This document shows, one piece after another, positions 20,771-31,300 of a stretch of DNA of 64,000 nt. The stretch comes from Branchinecta lynchi (Eukaryota > Arthropoda > Branchiopoda > Anostraca > Branchinectidae). Below the pieces are notes generated by a model that did no database searches, was not told where the DNA came from, and worked only from the letters and a program-made list of their open reading frames with translations. Location of the stretch: NCBI GenBank assembly GCA_023053575.1, contig JAKZAP010000006.1, positions 15,013,280 to 15,077,279 of the forward strand, given 5' to 3'. Position numbers and translations under genes: made by a program. How positions within the stretch are numbered: position 1 is the first letter of the stretch; each line of letters begins with the position of its first letter.

Positions 20771-21334
20771 GTTGCCATCTATTGCATCGCCAAAGATGTA
20801 AAAGACTCCATTCGTAGAAACAGTACGTAAGCATTTCTAGTAGGCTTGGGTTGCTACTAACTAAAATAGAGGGTTGCTACTAACTAAATCCTCCAGAGAG
20901 GCTGATACGAAGCCGTATCAACCTCCTTAGATGTTCATAGAGGACTTTTCCTCAGATACTGAAAAGCAGAAGCTGACCTCCAAAAATTGTATTGAAAACA
21001 TTAACAAAACATTGGACAAAATTAAGAAAATTAAAAAGATTTTTTTTTTTAAATGAAAGAACGTCTTACTTCCTTAGACAACCAGCCTATACATCCTACT
21101 AAACTTTGCTTTCGAAAACCTAATTATTCAGCATTGGTCACTGTCTTTTTCTCAATTTTTTCTTAATTTTCTCAAGAGCCAACACATCGTTTGGTTATTG
21201 TTAGATGTTGCCACTTTTCTCTGACGGAAACTGCGACTTACGGCAGCAAAAACAATGATTTTCTGGCGCCTATGAATCCAGGTACTTTTTACCAGCTATC
21301 AATGAGAAATCTCGCAAAAAAAAAAAAAAAAAAA

Positions 21335-23400
21335 GAAATAAGTACGAGCAGTGTTTTCCAGAAAAGACTTACAAGCGATGCTCTACTGATCGACCATACA
21401 TTACGGCTGCCATAAAAAAGCTAATTCGTCAAAAAATTAAACTGTTCAGGGAGGGAAAAACGGAGGAAGGTAAGAAGCTGAGAAATAGAATACGAAAAGA
21501 AACTAGAAATGCAGCAGCAAGTTTTTACTCAAATAAAGTTGGAATTCTGTTTCAGTCTAAACCTAGTAACTGGTACAAAAATGTTAAGCGCCTTTGTGGA
21601 AAAAGTGAGAAATCAATGGATTTTAATCTTGATCAAGATGATAAAAGCACAGCAAACCAGTTAAATTCCCATCTTTCAAAAATAGTCCAATCACTTCCCC
21701 CTCTTGTTGTTGAAAGTATTCCCCAAGAACCAGTTGATGAGAAAGAAGTACCAAGAATTTCACGCGACGAAGTTTCAAAAAAGTTAAGTTCTTTAAAACG
21801 TACTAGTGTAACTCCTGTTGACATACCCGTCGAGTTAATCAGGGCTTTTCCCAATGAACTGGCAGGTCCACTTACAGATATTTTTAATTCAATTTCCCTT
21901 ACAGGTACATACCCTGAAATTTGGAAAGTTGGTTATATTACGCCTATCCCGAAGAAAGAAGCAAAAAATGATTTTGATGGGACTAGGCCTATAACTCTAA
22001 CACCAGTTTTTAGCAAAATTTACGAGAGTTTCGTATCCGCGTGGTTGAAAGCAGAGATAATGTCGCAGATCGACCCGAGACAATTCGGGAACCGTCCTAA
22101 AACTTCTACCAGTCATTACTTAATTAGTCTAATTGATTTTATTTTAAAAAATTTGGACGACCCTAATAAGTGGATTAACTTAATAACCATAGATTTTAGA
22201 AAAGGTTTTGATCTCATTAATCATACAATTTTGATTAAGAGACTTATCGAAAAGTTCAAGGTCAGTCCTTTTATTGTAAATATTTTAGTTGGATTTTTGA
22301 AGAATAGAAAACAAACAACGAAGTACAAAAACGTGTTCTCTGAACTATCGGATATTTTCTGTGGTGTTCCGCAGGGAACTTTACTTGGACCTATCCTGTT
22401 CCTTGTCATGATGAATGACATAGCGCAAGAGCACCCGGATCGCTGGAAATTTGTGGATGATTTAAGCTTAACCGAAGTATGCTACAGAAATATTAAAAGC
22501 AAAGCTGTAGGCATAATAGAAGACATTAAAGATGAAGCCAGGTTGTTGGACATGCAGGTAAACGAAGACAAAAGTGCAATTTTAACCTTTTCCTTCCTCA
22601 AAACTAGCATTTCCTTTGAAGAAATACTGCCATCTGGTTTACAGGTACAGAAGCTAAAGCTCCTTGGTGTAACTATCACGTCTGATCTTAAATGGGAGGA
22701 CAACACCAACGTAATGCTAAAGCGTGCAAACGCTGGTCTACAGCTGTTAAAACTTCTGGCTAAGTTCCAAGTACCTAATTCCCATCTTGTCCGAATTTAC
22801 GTTTCTTTCATTCGATCCACTTTGGAATACGCGGCTGCTGTTTGGCACTTTGCCCTTACTGCCGAACAGTCACAACAAATAGAAAGAATACAGAAACGTG
22901 CACTCCTAATAATAAGTCGTGAGCCCAAAGTTCCCTATTCTGCTCTCTTAAAAAAGTTTAAGATGGAAACCCTTGAGAGTCGGAGACTGCGGCTGAGCTT
23001 AGCGGTTGGTCATAAGCTCCTCCACCATCCTGTTCTATTCGATATCCTTCCCCCTCCTTATGAAAACACAAGAAACCGACAGGAGAGGGTCGCAAGTTCA
23101 AAGGTTCCAAAGTTGTCCCCCGTACCTGCAACACATACGCGGTACCAAAAAAGCTTCGTTCCGAGTTTCGCCAAAATTTATAATGATGGTGGTAGCTGTC
23201 TGTGATATTATCCCAACGTCCGTGTTCTGTTTTTGGTTTTTATTTATATACTATAATAGGTCTGTGATGACGAATTGATGATTATTGTATATACTATAAA
23301 ATGTGCATTATACGACGTAATAAATTGACGTAATACCCAAATTTGGCATTGCCATGATAGTGGTTTTTTGAAATAAATTCGTTACTTACTTATTATAATA
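21335..23400 (+). mobile_element. 5'-truncated non-LTR retrotransposon (LINE)
   Basis: The inserted sequence begins after an A run (21316-21334), within the linker before the reverse transcriptase, so the endonuclease is gone. It ends with AAATAAATTCGTTACTTACTTATT, a short-repeat tail typical of LINEs that insert by target-primed reverse transcription. It interrupts an older repeat (20895-23565). An A run at the truncated 5' side is unusual. Confidence 0.88.
21361..23205 (+). CDS. LINE reverse transcriptase (open, N-terminally truncated)
   Basis: The frame is open from 21259 to the TGA at 23203-23205; the first in-frame ATG is 21616 (529 residues). Upstream of that ATG the same frame reads TDRPYITAAIKKLI, a normal LINE linker, so 21616 is not the true start. 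Reverse transcriptase landmarks: TRPITLTPVFSKIYE; motif A in LITIDFRKGFD; GVPQGTLLGPILF near 22363; catalytic FVDD at 22450-22461; and the C-terminal SFIRSTLEYAAAVW region. It copies LINE RNA into the genome in target-primed fashion. FVDD instead of YADD and the C-terminal layout fit CR1/L2/Daphne-like elements; the exact clade is not settled. The endonuclease domain is absent, so this copy cannot be autonomous. Confidence 0.9.
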   Translation, partial: EKTYKRCSTDRPYITAAIKKLIRQKIKLFREGKTEEGKKLRNRIRKETRNAAASFYSNKVGILFQSKPSNWYKNVKRLCGKSEKSMDFNLDQDDKSTANQLNSHLSKIVQSLPPLVVESIPQEPVDEKEVPRISRDEVSKKLSSLKRTSVTPVDIPVELIRAFPNELAGPLTDIFNSISLTGTYPEIWKVGYITPIPKKEAKNDFDGTRPITLTPVFSKIYESFVSAWLKAEIMSQIDPRQFGNRPKTSTSHYLISLIDFILKNLDDPNKWINLITIDFRKGFDLINHTILIKRLIEKFKVSPFIVNILVGFLKNRKQTTKYKNVFSELSDIFCGVPQGTLLGPILFLVMMNDIAQEHPDRWKFVDDLSLTEVCYRNIKSKAVGIIEDIKDEARLLDMQVNEDKSAILTFSFLKTSISFEEILPSGLQVQKLKLLGVTITSDLKWEDNTNVMLKRANAGLQLLKLLAKFQVPNSHLVRIYVSFIRSTLEYAAAVWHFALTAEQSQQIERIQKRALLIISREPKVPYSALLKKFKMETLESRRLRLSLAVGHKLLHHPVLFDILPPPYENTRNRQERVASSKVPKLSPVPATHTRYQKSFVPSFAKIYNDGGSCL

Positions 23401-24436
23401 TATATCGCTTTATCATTATATGCCTCAACTTTTTTGCTTCATTTTTGTATTTACCGGTAAGGAACCAGTCTCAGAATTCGGCTTGCTTTGTCGAAGACAC
23501 TAACAACTGTGACCAATCCCGAAATTTTGTGACCAGCGGCAACACTGTTTTCGATGATGTTACTTCCACGACCCCCAGATTAGTCATTTTCTTAGGTGAC
23601 GATTATCAACCTCGATGTCGGTCGGAAGTTAACCTTTCATACTCAACTCTAATAAAAACAATATTTCAATATAAAGCTCTTAGGAAAAAGTAAATACGAC
23701 ATTTAACAATTTTTAGTAGAGAAATATTCAATGCTTAGTTTATATTAAATAATGCAATTAGCATGACACTACTGAACCAGCGAGCTTAATAGGACTTGGT
23801 TCTTACAATATTTTAATTCTATTTGCCCGTTATTCTGAGAAAGATTTGTTGGCCCTAGATAAGAAATACGGCGCATTGATCTCTGGAGTTCAGGAATGCT
23901 TTTAAAAAGATTGCGAGCCTTCATCGGATCGGAAAAATTCACCTATCGCGAGTGCCCTTAGGGTTCTAAAGAAAATAAACAGGTACTTACTTTTCTGTTT
24001 CTTTGTCGTATCCATTTCCAGGTTCAACTCGTTTGTACTTTCCGACGTAAAATATTGCATGTGTTTCTTGGTGGAGACTGACTAGAATCACTATTAAAGT
24101 TCCAAGGTTCGTCCAGATATTCATCTGTCATTACCATAAGCATCCAGATGTCCATTGTAACTCATCTCATAAAGTAATCATCATCGTGAATCCATCTACA
24201 TCTCTTTACACTGTAAGGATCCGACTGTGACTGTTTTTTAACGGTAAATCGAGCTGTTGCATGAAAAAACTGAACACCCTCGTTGTCACGCTCGTTGGTC
24301 TGTGTCAATAAAACAAGGGAACATTGGATTGTCCACTTGGAATATTCGAAGCCTCGGGCACTGGTGATGGTCGTGTCTTGTTATCAATCTGGGTTTGCTC
24401 GTTAACTGTGACGGCGTGGGAGTCACAGAACTTGGT

Positions 24437-25038
24437 CAGTGTTGCCACTTTTCTCTGGCGTAACCTGTGACTTTTGGCCGAAAAGCAGTGACATCGTGGC
24501 GCCTACGAAACTGGGTCCTTTTTACCGACTATTAAAGGACCCCTCGCACCATTTGCTCTTCAACTTACAGTATCTTACAATATCTGAATACTTTAAAACT
24601 AGGTCATGCTTTCAACAGATAACCCACGGTTTTTCCTGTTTTAAGCCTTTTCCGAGATTCGTTAACTTGTAGCGAAAGCAGGGAAACAATTTACATAACC
24701 GGTTTTTCTGATGGGAACACTTCTTGCAGACAACAGTCGACAGCGTGATACACATCGAAGATAGCAAAACACGGCTAGTGAGAAAATCAGCGTGGTTTTG
24801 TTAGAAAGGTTAGAATGTACCGTACGAAATTGGGGTCTCTGGGTTTAGAAATATATGGCGTGATTTCGAAAGCAGGTTGCTAAAATTTCGCTTTTTCATC
24901 AGCATAATTATATCCCTACATTTCTTGCTTAATTTTTATGTATCCTGGTAAGGAATCGGTCGCAGAATTCTGGCTCGCTTTGCGAAGAAGCGAACATCTG
25001 TGACAAATCACAGAATTCTGGGGCCAATGGCAACAGTG
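24437..25038. mobile_element. hAT-like element, CAGTGTTGCCA ends, 602 bp
   Basis: CAGTGTTGCCA at the left and TGGCAACAGTG at the right. The flanks AACTTGGT (24429-24436) and AAATTGGT (25039-25046) match at 7 of 8 bases, the hAT target-duplication size. No transposase. Interior fragments recur at 28900-29230 and, inverted, at 42530-42720. Confidence 0.8.
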
Positions 25039-25322
25039 AAATTGGTAGCTATTATCGACTTGGCGCAACCATTTGCAGTCATCTTTTCGTGTACTTTGGT
25101 TTTATGCTCATGCTTTTTTGCACGCAGAAGTAATGAACCGTAAGTAGTAGAGAACGCCCAGCACAATTCACATATGAGCCGTTCCACCCCACGCCCCCCT
25201 TAGCCTTCCTTCTAGATCGTTGGTCTATAGGACCCTGAAAATGTAAGACACCGAATCTTTTGAGGGCGCTGATCTCGGATACGTTTTGGGATTTCTCTTT
25301 ACCTCCGGAACCGAAAATGCGG

Positions 25323-25605
25323 CTAAGCATGCCGCACGATACTGTGAATTGTCACTTTATTTTGCTTTCGCCACTCTTGTCCTACGTAGGACATACAAAT
25401 CACTATATTTCCGAAAATGACCAAATGACCGACCCAAAGTGACTATTTCAAGTTTTTTTCACGAAAATAAAATTAAGATGTGTCATTTTTACAGGGGCGA
25501 TTCCGACCAAAAGTGAACATTCCATGAAAATAAATTTCACTTCCAATTCAATCTCTGTTTTGGGCCGAAAGTCACTCTCTAAATATTTTTGATGTGGCAA
25601 CGCTG
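25323..25605. mobile_element. hAT-like MITE, left end damaged
   Basis: It shares the interior of 11618-11928 (TGTGAATTGTCACT, ATTCCGACCAAAAGTGAACAT) and the right end GATGTGGCAACGCTG. The left CAGTGTTGCC is missing. Confidence 0.7.
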
Positions 25606-25849
25606 ATCAGGATTGCATTCGAACACTCAAAGTTTCGGGAAACGGCATTTTCATCCTTAATACCAAAAAAGGGCGGAAGTCTCTACAAAATGCACTGAAA
25701 ATTATCAATGTAATATCTGTCATAGCCTACATGATGGTCAAGAGAATTACTTGGCCTAAGTGCATTATTCGGAGCTGTATAGCCACACCCCTTAACAGGG
25801 TCGTTAATTCCTATTTGATATAGTAGATATTAGCATCCTGACTTTAGGA

Positions 25850-26085
25850 AAGTAAGTAAAGTAAAGTAATTTATTTGTAACCCGCCATTTCGAAAAAGCG
25901 GAGTAAATATAAGAAAATAAATAAAACACATAAAAGACACAATTTTCAATCGTCGGCCAGGAAGCAGCGGAGAAGGTCGTGCGCTAGTTGGGCTTGGTTG
26001 TCAATGATTTCTGGTAGAGACGAAGAAACATCCAAAAGGGTAAGACTTGCATCTTGAAACTAGTCTTGCGAAAGTCCCATCCCAC
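25850..26085 (-). mobile_element. LINE 3' fragment
   Basis: On the - strand a short open end, DVSSSLPEIIDNQAQLAHDL, is followed by a stop and the tail GGGTTACAAATAAATTACTT. The tail matches the LINE at 21335-23400, so this is a 5'-truncated relative. Confidence 0.6.
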
Positions 26086-26328
26086 TATTGTCTGTTGTTA
26101 CAGTCTAAACGTGCTTGCCCTTACTTGCCATGTGCCCTCACCTTGACCATCCAAGTATCGCGAGATACCATCCCAGCTACCGTGAGAAAGCATCAGGCTT
26201 GCAACTGAAGGGTTTGAAGAACAACTTCGTGCAGAACTTAAAAGATCAGCTAATGGTCATTCTTCTAGAACGTGAGGTTTTGGTCCCGTCGAAACATCAC
26301 AGCGAAGTGGTATAGGCCCTTAAGTCCG

Positions 26329-26546
26329 GTCTTCACCTCCCGGAACTTCCGGAATCTGGGCTTCTAGATTATTCGTTGACGTCTTCTGTAAATTGCATCT
26401 GGAATATGAACCGGTCCAGGCGTATATCAAAATAATCCGGAAAAGGGGCTTTTGAACTTCCAGATTTCCAGAATTTTTAAGTATCGCAGAAGAAATTAAA
26501 AAAATCTCGAAAAATCTGGGAACCCAGAGTCCGGAAGGTGAAGACT
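26329..26546. mobile_element. Probable MITE, GTCTTCACCT ends
   Basis: GTCTTCACCTCCCGGA at the left and the complement of GTCTTCACCTTCCGGA at the right, with TCTGGG/CCCAGA further in. No duplication was found. Confidence 0.55.
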
Positions 26547-28095
26547 CACCTTTACTGGACCTATGTACCGCACATGGCGATGACATAAAATTCTTGGCAT
26601 TTCATGCTAGATGACTCTATCGGGGACCATCAACAAACCCCTCTTGCTTTCTCAATACTATTTCTCAACCTGCGCAACTGAACTGTCCGTGAGAGAAAAA
26701 CTAGCAAATTGTGGGAGAGGCGTGTGCGCGACCACAGAAAACGGCTGCAATTAAATCCTACACTTCCTCCGAAAACAGTTGCGGTGATTGACAGCTTTCT
26801 GACCCACATTTCAAACAAATATCCATCATAATGGTTTGACATTTCCGCTTATTAGCACGGATTTCACCTTGCATAAACAATATAATTACAGTATTTATTT
26901 AAAAAAAATTCCGTACTATACAACTCACAGCAAAACGAATCTTACGATAAAACACAGAAGAAGATTTTCAACTTTTACCCTACTCATATTGTTACGCTTC
27001 TATTTCGTCGAAGTGGCTCCGCCATGTTAGAAGGAATACTCCTTAATTCCAGTATCCATTATTCTAGTAAAAAAAAACAAAAAAACACGAATCCAACTGC
27101 CAAGAAATAGAAGAAATAAATAGCCTGTTCAGCTTTATTTCATCGCCAAAAAGCCTGACTCGTGTAGCAATTGCGGGATGAAAAAAAAAAAAAAGAATGT
27201 CCTGACAGTTGTTCGGTTTAAGGTGAGAAATCTGGAATTTTATACTGTAGGTAGATTCCATCATTAACTTCTTTATTATTCTAATGAGCAGGCTATTATG
27301 CCAAGTTTATATATTATTCTTGTTCTTCTATGATACTCGAGTACTTTCATACACTAGACGAATACACCCTTCATAAAATCCAATGACGAATTGCCGCCAG
27401 ATGCGCTAGTGAAAAAATAACAATCACACGTTAGATCTTGGTATAAGTTTATCTGAAGGGGGAATAAGCGATTGGGCTTTCGGTTCACAGAGAGTCGCGC
27501 ATTAGAACGTTGAAAAGTCAGCAAACAGTCAGCACGGAAGTCGGAAGTCAAGATTGACAAAGTTGACGAAGTTTGACAGAACAGGTTGTGTAGAGCACTC
27601 ATAGATGCAGAGGCATATGAAACAGATTTAAACATGGCTAGGCCTAAGAGGAATTGAAAGTAGCCAAACGGACCTGGTCAAACGTACACCAAGTGTCACT
27701 GTTTGCTTTATGATAGGGCATCCAGCAGCAAAAAAAAGAACTAATCTGGAACGAATTTATGATGGGCGTACTCTTATGACCGGGCTGGGTGTCAAAGACT
27801 GTCACAGGGGAAGCTTCTCTATGGAAGAATCTTGGATATTCTCTTTTAACTGGGCGTACTTTCACTTATTACCGTCTACACAGTCAGTCACAAGTCTCTT
27901 CTTCATAAGTCGTCACGATCAATCGCTCACTTGTCACAAACATATTTTACCAGAATAACTATAAAACAAATAATCACAGATCGCAGGTTATATAAGTACT
28001 GAATAGAAAAAATCTAAAAAAAGCTGCTAAAAAAATACAGGCGGGATGTCGACTCTTTATCACTAACCGTCTATGGCACTACATTAAAGCTTGTA
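26547..28095. other. Intergenic stretch, no gene recognised
   Basis: Only short low-complexity runs, such as A14 at 27181, were seen. The 3' UTR of the spondin gene should begin at 28095 going down. I could not place its poly(A) signal with confidence. Confidence 0.45.
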
Positions 28096-28307
28096 TCACC
28101 ATTCAAAATACGCGTGGGAGCAGTCTCTGGATGAACCACACCACTTCTTTTCCTCCAGTTCCGGACAGGGGCTACCGCCCCTCTTGGCCGGCTTAATCAC
28201 CCTCCTCGTTCTCGTGGACTCTCCAATCCCACAGTCTTTTGAACACGGGCTCCATTCAGACCACTCGCTAACTACGCAGTCTTTCGTCTCTCTTTGGGGT
28301 GGTGTGC
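28096..28307 (-). CDS. Spondin exon 6 (thrombospondin type-1 repeat, stop)
   Basis: The acceptor is TTTCCATCAG. The split codon gives S, then TPPQRETKDCVVSEWSEWSP, CSKDCGIGESTRTRR, GGSPCPELEEKKWC and RDCSHAYFEW, stop TGA at 28098-28096. It has six cysteines and the W..W..C start of a TSP1 repeat. A GTGATA overlapping the stop could be a donor in another isoform, but I see no further TSP1 downstream. Confidence 0.92.
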
Positions 28308-31300
28308 CTGATGGAAATCAAGCCTTTAGTACTAGGAAATATAAGTATTCACGAAAACCAAGGGCTCACGAAGTGTACTAGCATGATTGCTCGGAGATTT
28401 TCTTCCCCTTATAAGTTTCCTCGGTTTCCACTAGATGACGCGTTTCTACCAAAAGAGGCATGTGAGGATCTGCGCTTTGAGCTTGGTCTTGGCTTCATTT
28501 CTTTGATTTTTGGGTTGCAAAAGCAGAAAAAAGAAAAGGAACAAGATACAACTAATTCTGAATGTTGTCGTTTTAAATTCAGGAGTTCAATTAGAGCAAA
28601 ACAGCATGTATAATTATGTTAGAGGAACCCTATCGACCCCTAATTGCAGTCTGCTCATTATCCCCAAGCTGCTACAAAGCCCATCAAACCTCACGTCCCC
28701 TAGGGATTTTCAGTTGTTTGTCAAATACGCCGCCTTTTGAGCTCAGTGTGACCGGGCTCTTTGCTTTTGACGGAAATTGATTTGGTATCCACAAATAAAG
28801 GAAGCACTTGTATATTGCCTAAGCTAAAATGACACTAAACTTACCCTATATAAAAGAGTTATTCTTCGCTCTTTTAAAATAGCTTTCGCAGTTTTCACTG
28901 CTTTTGTTCCAGTATTTTTGAATAGTCGAATAATTTAAAACTAGGCTCTGCTTTGGAAAGATTGCCGACGGCTTCGGCTGCTTTAAGCCGTTCTGCAGGA
29001 CTGATGACTCCTAGCAAAAACAGGAACAAATTTACCTGACCCTTTTTTTCTGATGAGTGAAATTCCCGCAAAAATGATACGTATCGAAGGTAGTGAAACA
29101 AAGCAGGTGAGAAAATCAGCGAGGTCTCGTGAGAGCGGTTGGAATAAACCGTATAAAATTTAGGTTTCCTGGTTGGACAGGATGAAGCGATTACAGAAGT
29201 AGGTTGCGTTAGTATGATAGGTAAGACAGGTAGGTGTGGATGAACAACCTAACGAGCACCGACCGATTAACCGAGAACCGATCAGGCATTGGTTGTACTG
29301 AAAAATCTCGACTAGCCAACCTTCACCTCGTTGCTCGCCTAGACTATGTAGGACTGCAACTGACTGATTCTGGCTTTTCCAGTCTCGCATTTGTGGACAT
29401 TTTAACTTTTCAGTATGTTCTATGTTTTATCTTTAAAAATATGGTTTATCTTTCACATTGACGTGTTGTTGCAATGCGCTGCGTATGTGTTTACCTTGCG
29501 CTGCGTACAGGTTGCGTAGCGTATCTTTGAAACCAGCGCGACAAGCTTTCATGCTGGATGTGTATTTATGTCTTCCTTTCTCGGTTTCTTATGCTAAATT
29601 CTTGTTTCTATCCATCATTAGGTTTTTCATCATCGTTAGTAGGTTTTCTCCAGTTTGTCTTCTTTTCTCTTAAAAATCTGATGCTTATACGTCGACACAA
29701 CACAAAAAAACAAACAAGTTCGTTTGGTTCTATGCGTCTATGCGTTGCGTTTTATTTGTCTGCGTAAGCTCTGCGTTGCGTCAGCGCAAGCGCGACGCAG
29801 AGGTTACGTAGCTCAGTGTGAAAGCCCGAATAAGTGTTTTTTATGCTATCACCTTTTTATGTAGGCAAATTATATTTCCAAAGAACGGTAAGCGAAAAGC
29901 TTTTTGTTATATGGTTACACCAATTTACGAATACTGCTAAAAGTTATCATGATTCCCTTTCCTAACTTGGCCTAAAGTAATAAATGCGAACTTTCTTAAA
30001 GCACAATGGACACTTTTAATGCTTTACTTTGTATAAAATGCTTCACAAATAAACATTTCCGACTTCCTTTAGACGGCGCTACGAAAATCGGCCATTTTCT
30101 TGTTATCCCTTGTCTTTACCTCTCTGGCATTTCGGCGATCCAAATCTTAAGAGCTGGGATATCGGGGCAGGAAATTCAAAAACTCCCAGCAATGCTTGAT
30201 AGAAAAGGATATACTTGAGATGTCCCCAAAGTCAAGCCGCAGATGCAGTTTACCTGATTGTTCTAGTGTTTCATCAGAAGTTCCATGGCTTAAAGTGCAT
30301 GTTAAAAGTTTTTCTTTGTGGATAGTGATTAGCTTGCTTTACAAAATGTACCCGAATATGCAATAAGCTTATAAAAAATAACATAGCTACAAAAATCATT
30401 CAAAAACAAATAAACTATTAAAATCTGAATTATACAAGCTGATTTATGTATAAAATAAAGATCTACTAAGTATTATAAGAAACATCACTTTTATCTTTGT
30501 CCAAGCTAGTAAATTGAGCATGTACTAGCCCAAAAAATTACGCTTTGAAATATCACAGAGAGGAAACTGTTGAAAAAGCTGCTGATCTAGGGGGAAAGCA
30601 TTGTTCCTAGGTTGTTACAGAGTTGGATCGGGGTAGTTTGATGTGACCATTGAACTTTAAGGAAAAGATATACCAAATATTCAATTATGGCTAGTGGCTC
30701 AGTGCACGGGGGAATCAATCGGCAGCCTCCGTTTTACATTTAGCGTGGACGCCATGTAATGTTGCGAAGGAGGCAGAGCCTAAATTACTATCTGACTTAG
30801 CTCGTTTAGTACGCGCATGCCATCTGTTGTTCTTACGCGAGAACTGGTCTGATGAGCCTACTCTGAAAAAGGTAGCGCTACTACTGCAGCATGAACGGAG
30901 GTTAGGATCGTCGAAGAACTTACTTTCTAATGCCATAGGTTTCGGTAGCGTTTCAGGTTTCTTCTCCCGTTTTTGGTGCTTTTTAGTCCTTCCCTGGTTT
31001 TTCTTTTTGGCCTTGCCTTCTTTTTTGTAGTGGCTCGTTATCGAGTTCAGTAGAGCTTTTCTGTCTCCAAGAGGAATTTTCTCGTGCTTCTTCGCCTTTG
31101 GCTTTGAAGGCTTTAAGATTGTCTCATTCGTGCCGTCGAATTCCGGTTCATCCTGGTAGGGAGGGAGGAGGACTTCAGGGTTCGGCTTTTCAAGGTACTT
31201 CAGCTTGCCGACAGATGGATCGTCCCGGTATTCCTTGAAGGAGACTTTGTTGACAGAACTGTCACTCAATTCGTATTCTTTCACCTGAAATGTACAGTGA

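Larger units (their letters stand above)
20895..23565 (+). repeat. Second copy of the 620-bp repeat, split by a LINE
   Basis: The left part is 20895-21315, up to GAGAAATCTCGC. The continuation (CGCTTTATCATTATATGCCTC ... GCGGCAACACTGTTTTCGA) resumes at 23405. Comparison with 20140-20770 defines the LINE insertion exactly between. Confidence 0.75.

Noticed and set aside
28998..29040. CTGATGA after a C-rich turn
   Set aside because: No GAAA box at the required place and no flanking helix.
30715..30923. Extension of the spondin linker exon to a stop at 30715
   Set aside because: A good donor (GTAAGT) at 30923 joins in phase to the TSP1 exon, which the read-through would lose. It could exist as an unspliced isoform.
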